Part shown: positions 42,571 through 51,571 of the stretch, in pieces | Layout: each line of letters opens with the position of its first letter | Numbering within the stretch: the stretch's first letter is position 1 | NCBI GenBank assembly: GCA_003151825.1 | Contig: PLYO01000029.1 | Span: forward strand, 150,922 to 214,921 | Source: Ignavibacteriota bacterium | Lineage (GTDB): Bacteria; Bacteroidota; Ignavibacteria; Palsa-1295 | Direction: 5' to 3' | Length of the DNA: 64,000 bases | Position numbers and translations under genes: made by a program | The notes under the pieces: generated by a model | Told to the model about the DNA's origin: nothing | The model's database searches: none | What the model saw: only the letters and a program-made list of their open reading frames with translations

Positions 42571-43992
42571 ATGCGTTCTTTTAGATTGAAACTCAGTACG
42601 ATTGCCTTCCTGATTGCGGGATGGGCGATCAGCACACCATTGATACCAACGGCAAGCGCGATGCCGAATTTCGCTCGTAAATACAGCCTTGGCTGCTCGA
42701 GCTGCCATGCGGTTGTTCCCCGACTCAACGAATTCGGCTGGAAATTCCGTGCGGCGGGTTACCGGATGCCGGACGAAATCGGCCAAAAACAGCCCCAGTT
42801 CAATCTTGGCGATTATATTGCTGGCCGCATGAATTTCTCGATCGCGCAGACTTCAGCAACGAAGGCCGCGCCCGGTTCTCCGACCGTAAACAACCTGAGC
42901 GAGCAATTTACGGGCGCTTCGCTCTACCCTATCTTCGGTGCTCTTACCAAGAACATTTCCTCCGAAATGGAACTCGGATTCAAAATAGCGAGCCCGACGA
43001 ATAATGGTACGAACAAACTGACATTCCCGGTAAGTGTTTCTACTGCATCGGTCGGATATTATTCAGGTAATGAGGACGCCTGGTTCTTGGGCCGCATCGG
43101 TATCATCAATATTCTTCAAGGTTACGGCGGATCGGATCGTGGATGGAGCGGCAGCCCTCTGATGAATACTGGCTATCCGATCAGTATCCCAGCTTATGAA
43201 GCCAATGATAATAAGCCGATACCTGGCTACACCGGACTTACTGGCTCGAATATGGGAATCGATCTTGGCTATGTATATAAGGAAGCAACTATTCACGCTG
43301 AGATCTTAAGCGGTTATGCGTATGATGCGACAGACAATCCGTACGCAGCGCTCGGCGGTGGAGCTCTGAAAACGGTTGGCGCTGGGGCTGGCGCTAACGC
43401 GGGACAAGCACCCTCCGCGAACACGTTCGATTACATGTTCTGGGGTAACTATATCTTGACTGAGGATGGCGGCGGAATTTCGGCTGCTCTCTATCTCGGT
43501 CAGGCCGATCTGCCGACCAATGCGACTGTCACGAAATCAGCACCAATCGACTCCAGTTATTGGACGAATAAGTTCAAACGTTATGCGGTCTATGCCAGCT
43601 ATCCTATCGTAAAGTTCTTGCTGATGGGAGGATATGAAGGCGGAACAGATGATAGCTGGACGCTTGGCACAAACCCTGATGGAAAGTTCACTAACGGGCC
43701 TGTCATCAACAGTCATGGTTACTTTGGCGAACTCGACTATCCGGTCACCGATCTCATCGGTGTTGGTGTGCGCTACGACGCCGTTACACCCGATGGCTCA
43801 CAAAGCAGTATGGATAATATCCATGTCGTTACGGGATATTGCGATTACAACTTCGGTGACGGCTTGCAGCTGACCGGAACCTATACAACCAAGCGCACGA
43901 ACACTCCTGCCTCGAACGGTTCGGGCGGCGTGGAAGAACTGGGAACTGCAAAAAATAGCGGCTTCACCCTTGGCATCTCCTGGATTCAATAA
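42571..43992 (+). CDS. Cyc2-like cytochrome-porin fusion (monoheme, outer-membrane barrel)
   Basis: 473 residues. Signal peptide to about TASA, then MPNFARKYSLGCSSCHAVVP with one c-type heme motif CSSCH (C42, C45, H46) and RLNEFGWKFRAAGYRMPDE. The remaining 400 residues are an alternating beta-strand pattern with Gly/Asn/Ser turns, as in a 16-strand-like porin, ending in GFTLGISWIQ. The P-x-FAR-x5-C-x2-CH-x4-P-x-LN-x-FG-x2-F-x3-GY pattern is that of Cyc2 iron oxidases and related uncharacterised outer-membrane cytochromes. First gene of a co-directional electron-transfer cluster. Electron transfer across the outer membrane is inferred, the electron donor unknown. Confidence 0.78.
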   Translation: MRSFRLKLSTIAFLIAGWAISTPLIPTASAMPNFARKYSLGCSSCHAVVPRLNEFGWKFRAAGYRMPDEIGQKQPQFNLGDYIAGRMNFSIAQTSATKAAPGSPTVNNLSEQFTGASLYPIFGALTKNISSEMELGFKIASPTNNGTNKLTFPVSVSTASVGYYSGNEDAWFLGRIGIINILQGYGGSDRGWSGSPLMNTGYPISIPAYEANDNKPIPGYTGLTGSNMGIDLGYVYKEATIHAEILSGYAYDATDNPYAALGGGALKTVGAGAGANAGQAPSANTFDYMFWGNYILTEDGGGISAALYLGQADLPTNATVTKSAPIDSSYWTNKFKRYAVYASYPIVKFLLMGGYEGGTDDSWTLGTNPDGKFTNGPVINSHGYFGELDYPVTDLIGVGVRYDAVTPDGSQSSMDNIHVVTGYCDYNFGDGLQLTGTYTTKRTNTPASNGSGGVEELGTAKNSGFTLGISWIQ

Positions 43993-44015
43993 TTAATAAT
44001 AACGTTAATATCATT

Positions 44016-44369
44016 ATGAAAAAATCACTATTATTCGCGGCGCTCGTCACATGCATGCTGACGGGCGCTACACTCAAGACAAATGGCGATTCTGGAAAGA
44101 GCATTTTCCTGGATAATAAATGCAACAAGTGCCACTCGATCGAATCGCAGGGGATCAAGCGGACGAGTGAACCACCGGAGGGTGCCAAATATCCGCCTCC
44201 CGATCTTTCGGGTGTGGGTCTAAAGCATACCGCCGATTGGATGGCACAGTGGGTCACGAAGCAAGTCGAGATGCACGACAAGAAGCACATGTATAAGTTC
44301 AAAGGCTCGGACGACGAGCTTAAGACCTTAACAACGTGGCTTGCGACGCTGAAGAAAAAACCAGCGTAA
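44016..44369 (+). CDS. Small monoheme c-type cytochrome
   Basis: 117 residues, signal peptide (MKKSLLFAALVTCMLTGATL), heme motif CNKCH (C36, C39, H40) near the N-terminus after GKSIFLDNK, as in class I cytochromes c; PPDLSGVG and a helix ending in WLATLKKK complete the fold. The axial Met is probably the M of MYKFKG (HMYKFKGSDDEL). A periplasmic electron carrier. It begins 23 bp after the cytochrome-porin gene and is followed by a MITE-like repeat before the Rieske gene. Confidence 0.88.
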   Translation: MKKSLLFAALVTCMLTGATLKTNGDSGKSIFLDNKCNKCHSIESQGIKRTSEPPEGAKYPPPDLSGVGLKHTADWMAQWVTKQVEMHDKKHMYKFKGSDDELKTLTTWLATLKKKPA

Positions 44370-44430
44370 GTCGTAGGTGCCAATGTATGAATATCGTAAT
44401 GTTCCTAACGGCTCATTACATATTTGCAAT

Positions 44431-44529
44431 GTCATTCCCGCGAAAGCGGGAATCCATGTTTGGCATACCGAAAATATGGGGTCTGGATTCCACGCGCATG
44501 ATCGATCATGCGCGTTTCGCGGGAATGAC
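44431..44529. repeat. MITE-like inverted repeat (GTCATTCCCGCGAAAGCGGG type)
   Basis: The left end reads GTCATTCCCGCGAAAGCGGG and the right end TTTCGCGGGAATGAC. This GTCATTCCCGC...GGGAATGAC module is widespread in bacteria. The right arm is interrupted by a family A palindrome (44493-44514). It sits in the gap between the small cytochrome and Rieske genes. Confidence 0.85.
44493..44514. repeat. Short palindromic element, family A, inside a MITE-like repeat
   Basis: CGCATGATCGATCATGCG flanked by extra CG/CG, a perfect palindrome of 22 bp. It lies between GGTCTGGATTCCA and TTTCGCGGGAATGAC, where the usual element would read GGATTCCCGCTTTCGCGGG, so it interrupts it. Confidence 0.85.
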
Positions 44530-44586
44530 AATAACAGAGTCATGTAAATATTTTTTCGAGACATTTGACGAAGACACGCAATCATT

Positions 44587-45129
44587 ATGTTCGATCTGAA
44601 AAAAAAGCAAGAGAGCGGTTCAGGTAGCAGCCGGCGCATTTTCCTCAGTTGGTTATTGGGAATCGGCACGGTGGGAGTCGCTGCGGCGCTCTCGGTTCCG
44701 CTCGTGCGTTTTGCGCTCGATCCGCTGATGCGAACATCGACCGAAACCGAGTGGAGCGATCTCGGACCCGTTGCTGATTTCGCGGAATTAAACGTGCCGC
44801 AAAAGCGAACCATCTCGATCACGCAGATAGATGGATGGCGCAAAGTAATCACGGAAAAACCTCTCTATGTAATAAAAGGCGCAGATGGAAATTTAAGCGT
44901 GCTCACTGCAGTCTGCACTCACTTGGGCTGCTCCGTCAAGTGGATCGATACCGCGAGTAACTTCAAATGCCCTTGCCATAACGGGACATTTACACCTACC
45001 GGGAAATACGTTTCTGGACCGCCCCCGCGCGATATGGATTCGCTCGAATCTCGTGTTGTCGATGGACATTTGCAGGTTCGCTATCAGTCCTTCCGTCAGC
45101 TTGTCAAGACGAAGGAGGTGATGGCATGA
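44587..45129 (+). CDS. Rieske [2Fe-2S] protein
   Basis: 180 residues. N-terminal basic segment SGSSRRIFLSW followed by a transmembrane helix (about 20-42), a Tat-like anchor. Rieske ligands: C110-x-H112 (CTHLGC) and C128-x2-H131 (CPCH), with the disulfide pair C115/C130. Part of a cytochrome bc-type quinol oxidoreductase with the next gene; it transfers electrons from quinol to cytochrome c. Its stop TGA overlaps the cytochrome b start (ATGA), indicating translational coupling. Confidence 0.95.
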   Translation: MFDLKKKQESGSGSSRRIFLSWLLGIGTVGVAAALSVPLVRFALDPLMRTSTETEWSDLGPVADFAELNVPQKRTISITQIDGWRKVITEKPLYVIKGADGNLSVLTAVCTHLGCSVKWIDTASNFKCPCHNGTFTPTGKYVSGPPPRDMDSLESRVVDGHLQVRYQSFRQLVKTKEVMA

Positions 45130-46568
45130 GAGTGCAACTAAAAAACGCGCCTTTCATGCGCTGGTTCGACAAACGCACCGGCATCTTTCATCTTACCGAT
45201 GAAGCGCTGGATGAGCCGATTCCCGGCGGAGCGCGATGGGCCTACATTTTCGGATCTGGCTTGCTCTACATTCTGCTTTCGCAGATTGTGACAGGAATTT
45301 TTCTCGCCATGTATTACGTCGCAAGCGCCGATCACGCGCACACGACGGTCGAGTACATCGTGAAGCAAGTGACGGCCGGTTCGTTCCTCCGAAGCCTTCA
45401 TTCGTATGGATCGAGCGCGATGATTGTCACGCTCGTCGTTCACATGGGGCAAACCTATTTCTTCGGTTCCTATAAAGGCCGGCGCGAGATACTCTGGCTA
45501 TCTGGCCTCGTACTCTTCGCCATGATTATCGGCATGGCATTCACGGGCTATCTTTTGCCGTGGGATCAGAAAGCATATTTCGCTACGGCTGTCGGAACGA
45601 ATATCGCGGGTGAAGTTCCATTCATCGGCGAATGGATAAAAGAGCTGATGCGCGGCGGCACAGAAATGGGAACGCTCACGCTTTCGCGCTTCTTTGTCGC
45701 GCACGTATTTCTGATTCCGGCTTGCATGTTCGCATTTGTTGGCGCGCACATTTTTCTTTTCCGCAAAGCCGGAAGCGCAGGGCCAATCAGTGAAGACCCA
45801 ATCGAGCCAAAGCAGAAAACCGAGCAGTTTTATCCAAAACAAGTTATCATGGACGTAGTCTTTGCGACGGTCCTTGTAGGTACGCTCGGATTGCTCTCAT
45901 ATCTATCGCCTGTCGATCTTGGGCCGAAGGCGAATCCGGCGGACACCTCGTTTCTTCCGCGACCTGAGTGGTATTACCTTCCGATATTTCAGTGGCTGAA
46001 ATACTGGAACGGCGCTTCGGCGATAATCGGTATCGTAATTATTCCAGGCATCATCGCTGCATTTCTCGTGGCGCTGCCGTTCATGGATAGGAAGCTCGAA
46101 CGCCGGCCCTGGAAGCGTCCGGTGACGTCGTTCTCGTTTGCGATCGTGATATGCGCGCTCATTTTCCTCGGCTGGCAGAGCGGACATGAGGATGCCAGCG
46201 ATCCCGCCGTCGCAAAACAGCTTGCGAAGCAATCGGAAGAGACTGCAGCCTTCATGAAAGCGCCGTTTGTGCCGGAACTATCCGGTGGGACCCTCGTCGC
46301 GCAAAACGCCGCGCTCGCCGACCCGCAAGCAGCTTTAGGCAAGAAGATTTTCGGTGACAACTCCTGTGACGGCTGCCACGGTGAGAATGCCGAAGGCACC
46401 GACAAAGCCCCGAAGCTCATCGGCGTGAGCGCAAAGTTCGATCACGACAAGCTCGTTGCGCTGCTCAAAAGCCCGACGAAGAAAATGCTCGATGGCGGCA
46501 TGGACCCCGTCGATCTGCCGGACGATCAATTCAATCAATTGCTTGCTTATCTCACAAGCTTGAAGTAA
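45126..46568 (+). CDS. Cytochrome b fused to a C-terminal cytochrome c domain
   Basis: 480 residues. Cytochrome b/b6 part: about 8 transmembrane helices with heme-b histidines in SLHSYGSSAMIVTLVVHMG and VAHVFLIPACMFAFVGAHI, GYLLPWDQKAYFATAVG in the quinol-binding cd region, and the PEWY motif in LPRPEWYYLPIFQW (about residues 279-282). After the helices ending near 360 comes a c-type domain with CDGCH at about 412-416 (FGDNSCDGCHGENAEGT) and a class I cytochrome c tail. It forms the membrane core of a bc complex with the Rieske protein, the fused heme replacing a separate cytochrome c1. No petC/c1 gene is seen nearby. Confidence 0.93.
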   Translation: MRVQLKNAPFMRWFDKRTGIFHLTDEALDEPIPGGARWAYIFGSGLLYILLSQIVTGIFLAMYYVASADHAHTTVEYIVKQVTAGSFLRSLHSYGSSAMIVTLVVHMGQTYFFGSYKGRREILWLSGLVLFAMIIGMAFTGYLLPWDQKAYFATAVGTNIAGEVPFIGEWIKELMRGGTEMGTLTLSRFFVAHVFLIPACMFAFVGAHIFLFRKAGSAGPISEDPIEPKQKTEQFYPKQVIMDVVFATVLVGTLGLLSYLSPVDLGPKANPADTSFLPRPEWYYLPIFQWLKYWNGASAIIGIVIIPGIIAAFLVALPFMDRKLERRPWKRPVTSFSFAIVICALIFLGWQSGHEDASDPAVAKQLAKQSEETAAFMKAPFVPELSGGTLVAQNAALADPQAALGKKIFGDNSCDGCHGENAEGTDKAPKLIGVSAKFDHDKLVALLKSPTKKMLDGGMDPVDLPDDQFNQLLAYLTSLK

Positions 46569-46657
46569 ACTTTAACAGAAGAACGATTTTTCCACAATTC
46601 ACATTTGTTATTAATTCACATTTGTCATTCTTGACAAATCCAAAAAACAACGTAACT

Positions 46658-47482
46658 ATGAAAATGAAAGATTTGAAAAACACAGCGCAAGAGCCACAAA
46701 GACCGTTAAAGGGTCTTTTAATCTCGAAAAGTGACCTCGCATTTGCACTAATTATTTGTTTGGCCACGAGCCTCGGTTTTTTTGCTATTCCAAAAGATCA
46801 AAAATCAAGTCCGAGCGGCGGCTCGATTTCCGGTACCGTTCGCTTCTCGGGCGCCGCGCCAAAGCTGCCGCGCGCGGATGCCGCAGCCTTTGGAATGTGC
46901 GGCAAAACGCATTCGTATGACCGGCTTATCGTCGGCAAAGGCGAAGGGGTCCAATACACGCTGATTTACATTGCGAATCCGCCGGCAGGCAAAGCGAATT
47001 TTTCTGCTCCGACGATCAAGCAGGAGGGTTGCGGATATTCACCGCACATGGCGATCGCTACGCGCGGCTCGTCGGTTAACTTTGTCAATAACGATCCTGG
47101 CCTTCACAACGTCCATGGTTATTACACCAGCGGCTCGGATCGGACGACGCTCTTCAATTTCGCTCAGGTCACGCAGGGACAATCGTCCTCGCAGCAATTA
47201 CGCAAAGCGGGAATGGTGGGTATCGAGTGCGACGTGCATTTTTGGATGTCTTCCTGGATTTGGGTAACGGATAATCCGTATGTGGCCGTGACGAATGCGG
47301 ATGGATCGTATTCCATCCCTGATCTTCCTCCGGGAACCTATAATCTCGTCATGTGGCACGAGGGATGGAAGATGAGCGGTGGTGATGGCGGCCGACCGGA
47401 GTTCCCTGGTGCTGTTGTCGAGCAGCGGCAAGTAACAGTGACGGAAGGCGGTGCAACCACAACGGATTTTGAACTGAAATAG
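46658..47482 (+). CDS. Membrane-anchored cupredoxin with carboxypeptidase-regulatory-like domain
   Basis: The start is taken as ATG at 46658 (MKMKDLKNTA); the open frame begins earlier at a TTG. About 274 residues. Signal anchor with hydrophobic LAFALIICLATSLGFFA. The domain (from SGSISGTVRFSG) is cupredoxin-like with NNDPGLHNVHGYY and a C-x2-H-x2-M copper pair GIECDVHFWMSSW; a short carboxypeptidase-regulatory-like module (NADGSYSIPDLPPGTYNLVMW) follows. It probably works as a periplasmic copper protein in the electron-transfer chain of this cluster. RPLKGLL in the N-terminal segment is encoded by a family C palindrome (46698-46718). Confidence 0.78.
   Translation: MKMKDLKNTAQEPQRPLKGLLISKSDLAFALIICLATSLGFFAIPKDQKSSPSGGSISGTVRFSGAAPKLPRADAAAFGMCGKTHSYDRLIVGKGEGVQYTLIYIANPPAGKANFSAPTIKQEGCGYSPHMAIATRGSSVNFVNNDPGLHNVHGYYTSGSDRTTLFNFAQVTQGQSSSQQLRKAGMVGIECDVHFWMSSWIWVTDNPYVAVTNADGSYSIPDLPPGTYNLVMWHEGWKMSGGDGGRPEFPGAVVEQRQVTVTEGGATTTDFELK
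46698..46718. repeat. Short palindromic element, family C
   Basis: AAAGACC-GTTAAAG-GGTCTTT, 7-bp stem; read in frame as QRPLKGLL. Confidence 0.8.
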
Positions 47483-47498
47483 GAGCCTTTGAATTGGA

Positions 47499-48809
47499 AT
47501 GAAAATTGCTTATTCCACGCTGATTCTCTTTATCGTGGCAATCGCTGCGAGCATCGCTGGCGATGCGCCGGACGCGAAGGCCATACCCGTCTTCGCCAGG
47601 AAGTATAACACGACCTGTTTTACGTGTCATACGACCCCGCCGCTGCTGAATGATTTCGGTCTCCGATTCCAAGCGAACGGTTACGAGTTGCCCGGCACGC
47701 TCGAAAAATTCGCGCAGGCCGATCAACCGATCTTCTTGATCGGGATGGTCGCGCAGCCGATGTTCCAGTTCTCCAGGATGCAGAATAATCTTCGCGATTC
47801 GACTGGAACATTGCCGTCGGCAACAACTTCAACTTCATTCTCGGGGGTTGAAGTGGGTCTTTTTGTCTCGGCCGCGCTCGGCTCGCATTTTTCCTTTTAC
47901 ACGGGGCTTCCCATCGATTATTTTAGTGGGGCACAAGCGCAAATTAACGTCGAGACCGCAAACTTGATTTACACGGATGCGCTCAACGATGGAACCGGTT
48001 CGCTCAACTTCCGGCTTGGTGAGTTCCGGTTCTTGATTCCGTATCAGCATCCGGTCCTCCTTGCAAACCCGAACATCGACCCCTTGATTTATACCTATGA
48101 TCCCTTCGCTAAAGCGGCTAATGGTAGCGTCTTAACGAAGGCCAATACTTTATCCTTTGTGGATCCTAACTTCGGCTTTTCCGCATTCGGAATGATTCCT
48201 GGAATCGGAGAAGGCCTCAGATATGATGTTGGCTTCAGCGGTGGGACGAACAGTGATATTGATCTCAAGACTTCCCACGCATTCTTCGGCGCGCTGAATC
48301 AAACGGTCTATGTTAACAATGCGCCGCTTCGTTTTGGAGCGTTTTATTATGGCGGATCGCAACTGATTACTAATACTAATCCGGTCGATACTGTCGGAGG
48401 GCTATCACCGCCACAGTGGACAAACCACAGCACGCGAATAGGCATCAATTTGGAATGCTATGATCCCTGGACCAAACGGCTCGACTTTTACAGTCAATAC
48501 TTGACCGGTAAAGACGATAATGTCGATACGGTCGGGACTGGTTATTCTGAAACAGGTGGCTTTGTTGGGGTGAACGTCATTGTTTTTCCCGAGAAATTCT
48601 ATGTCTATGGCCGGTATGATATCCTCAATATAAAGGAAACGAATGACAATACAAATCAGATTGACATGGGCTTCCAGTATCACTTGTTGCCGAACGTTTT
48701 CGTTACCGCCGTCTATACCATCACCCACGAGACCGTCATGACCGCCGGCGTGAAGACCGTGGATCAGACCAGTACTTCCGCCGGAATTGGGATACGCTTT
48801 GGATTTTAA
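47499..48809 (+). CDS. Second Cyc2-like cytochrome-porin fusion
   Basis: 436 residues. Signal peptide, then PVFARKYNTTCFTCHTTPPL with CFTCH (C40, C43, H44) and LLNDFGLRFQANGYELPG, the same N-terminal pattern as 42571-43992. The remainder is a beta-barrel-like sequence with Gly/Asn turns and a typical outer-membrane C-terminal strand ending GIGIRFGF. It is a paralogue of the first cytochrome-porin with little overall similarity. The signal/linker region ASIAGDAPDA is encoded by a family B palindrome (47551-47566). Seventh gene of the cluster by position; a heme-containing outer-membrane conduit is inferred. Confidence 0.75.
   Translation: MKIAYSTLILFIVAIAASIAGDAPDAKAIPVFARKYNTTCFTCHTTPPLLNDFGLRFQANGYELPGTLEKFAQADQPIFLIGMVAQPMFQFSRMQNNLRDSTGTLPSATTSTSFSGVEVGLFVSAALGSHFSFYTGLPIDYFSGAQAQINVETANLIYTDALNDGTGSLNFRLGEFRFLIPYQHPVLLANPNIDPLIYTYDPFAKAANGSVLTKANTLSFVDPNFGFSAFGMIPGIGEGLRYDVGFSGGTNSDIDLKTSHAFFGALNQTVYVNNAPLRFGAFYYGGSQLITNTNPVDTVGGLSPPQWTNHSTRIGINLECYDPWTKRLDFYSQYLTGKDDNVDTVGTGYSETGGFVGVNVIVFPEKFYVYGRYDILNIKETNDNTNQIDMGFQYHLLPNVFVTAVYTITHETVMTAGVKTVDQTSTSAGIGIRFGF
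47551..47566. repeat. Short palindromic element, family B
   Basis: GCATCG-CTGG-CGATGC, in frame as SIAGDA. The same CTGG-loop version recurs in the fiber gene at 62318, 62708 and 63065. Confidence 0.75.
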
Positions 48810-48826
48810 TCAGAGGAGAAGAAACA

Positions 48827-49657
48827 ATGTTTATTCAGACATTCACCGTAGCAGCCGCGCTCGGAATCGCCGGACTCACCGCAACACATTTGGGTGATCC
48901 CACGCGCGTCGGCGGTCCTAAGGACGATCCGATGACGCTGACGACAGCTCCCGTATCCCAGCAAACGCTCGAACGCGGCAAAGAGATGTTCAACGTTTCC
49001 TGTGTGCCCTGCCATGGCGCCGACGGAACGGGCAACGGGCCGATTGCGGCGAACCTGCGCATGAAACCGCGCGATTTCACGCGCGGCATCTATCTCAACC
49101 GCTCGACCGCCAGCGGCGAGCTTCCTACCGACTACGATATGTATCACACGATCACAACGGGTCTGCATGATACCCCCATGCCCTCGTTCCGGCAGATGCG
49201 GCCTGAGGATCGGTGGGCGATCGTCCAGTATATCAAGACATTCTCGCCGCGCTTCACCGACTCCACGGAATATCCGCTCGATGTGGTCAACGTCGGGATC
49301 GAAATTCTTTCAAGTCCTCAAAGCCTCGCACGGGGGCGCACACTTTATCTGCAAATGCAATGCGCGAATTGCCACGGCGTCAATGGCGAAGGCAATGGGC
49401 CGGCCGCGGGAACGCTCACGGATGATTTCAGAAACCAAATTCTGCCTACCAACCTGACGAATCCCTCGGACTATAAGTTCGCCCGAAGTGTCGTCGATGT
49501 GTTTCGCATTTTTTCGACCGGGCTCAATGGAACTCCCATGCCATCCTTCGCCCAAAGTTTGAGCGACACCGACCGCTGGCACTTGGCGAACTATGTGTGG
49601 GCGCTTCAGAGCACGGATCAGTATATGGATAATCAAACCGAGAACACAACAAAATAA
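48827..49657 (+). CDS. Diheme c-type cytochrome
   Basis: 276 residues, signal peptide (MFIQTFTVAAALGIAGLTA), two heme domains: CVPCH (C59, C62, H63) in SCVPCHGADGTGNGPIAANL and CANCH (about residues 179-183) in QCANCHGVNGEGNGPAAGTL. Both are class I-like with following (M/L)PSF motifs (TPMPSFRQM, TPMPSFAQS) supplying the axial Met. GAGGAGAAGAAACA precedes the ATG, a strong ribosome-binding site. Periplasmic electron carrier, probably between the bc complex and an acceptor not encoded here. Confidence 0.92.
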   Translation: MFIQTFTVAAALGIAGLTATHLGDPTRVGGPKDDPMTLTTAPVSQQTLERGKEMFNVSCVPCHGADGTGNGPIAANLRMKPRDFTRGIYLNRSTASGELPTDYDMYHTITTGLHDTPMPSFRQMRPEDRWAIVQYIKTFSPRFTDSTEYPLDVVNVGIEILSSPQSLARGRTLYLQMQCANCHGVNGEGNGPAAGTLTDDFRNQILPTNLTNPSDYKFARSVVDVFRIFSTGLNGTPMPSFAQSLSDTDRWHLANYVWALQSTDQYMDNQTENTTK

Positions 49658-49666
49658 AAGCACCTC

Positions 49667-50125
49667 ATGAAATCAGCCATTTTCTTTGTCGCAATTTTTG
49701 CTATCTCCTTCACGCTCGCTGGATGTGGAGGTAAGAGCAATGAACTCAACCCGGAACAAGAGCCGGCAGCCGGCACAAACGCGCCGCCCGCCCCCCCTCC
49801 CGGAATGGCCGACTTTAAGGTCGATATGGCTCCGGCAAACATCGCGTTAGGCCATGCAACGTACCATCTAACCTGCGCGCCCTGCCACGGCGAGGGTGGC
49901 AAAGGCGATGGCCCGGCTGCGGTTGCGCTCAATCCAAAGCCGCGCGATCATACGAACGGAGCGTATATGGATAAGCTCACAAACGCGCACCTTTTACAGG
50001 TCATCAAGCAGGGGGGGGCGTCATTTGGTTACCCCGGGATGCCCGGTCAGCCACAACTCGTGGATGATACCGTCAAGAACGTGATTGCATTCGTACGTTC
50101 GCTGAGCCCTACCTATAAGCAGTAA
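49667..50125 (+). CDS. Lipid-anchored monoheme c-type cytochrome
   Basis: 152 residues. Lipoprotein signal with lipobox LAGC (about residues 17-20), a Pro/Ala-rich linker (GTNAPPAPPPG) and one heme motif CAPCH (C70, C73, H74) in TCAPCHGEGGKGDGPAA; MPG in YPGMPGQP probably gives the axial Met. A run of eight G (50011-50018) lies in frame. Last gene of the plus-strand respiratory cluster, 9 bp after the diheme cytochrome gene and convergent with the NtrC-type regulator (2 bp between stops). Confidence 0.9.
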   Translation: MKSAIFFVAIFAISFTLAGCGGKSNELNPEQEPAAGTNAPPAPPPGMADFKVDMAPANIALGHATYHLTCAPCHGEGGKGDGPAAVALNPKPRDHTNGAYMDKLTNAHLLQVIKQGGASFGYPGMPGQPQLVDDTVKNVIAFVRSLSPTYKQ

Positions 50126-50127
50126 GT

Positions 50128-51525
<1,398 letters not shown>

Positions 51526-51536
51526 GGTGTGTTATA

Positions 51537-51571
51537 CGCATGATGCACATCGTCGACGATGCGGCTCATGC
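51537..51571. repeat. Nested palindrome: family B inside family A
   Basis: The outer arms CGCATGA (51537-51543) and TCATGC (51566-51571) match family A; between them sits CATCG-TCGA-CGATG (51548-51561), a family B core. It lies in the gap of the two-component operon and overlaps the last codon and stop of the kinase gene. Confidence 0.75.
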
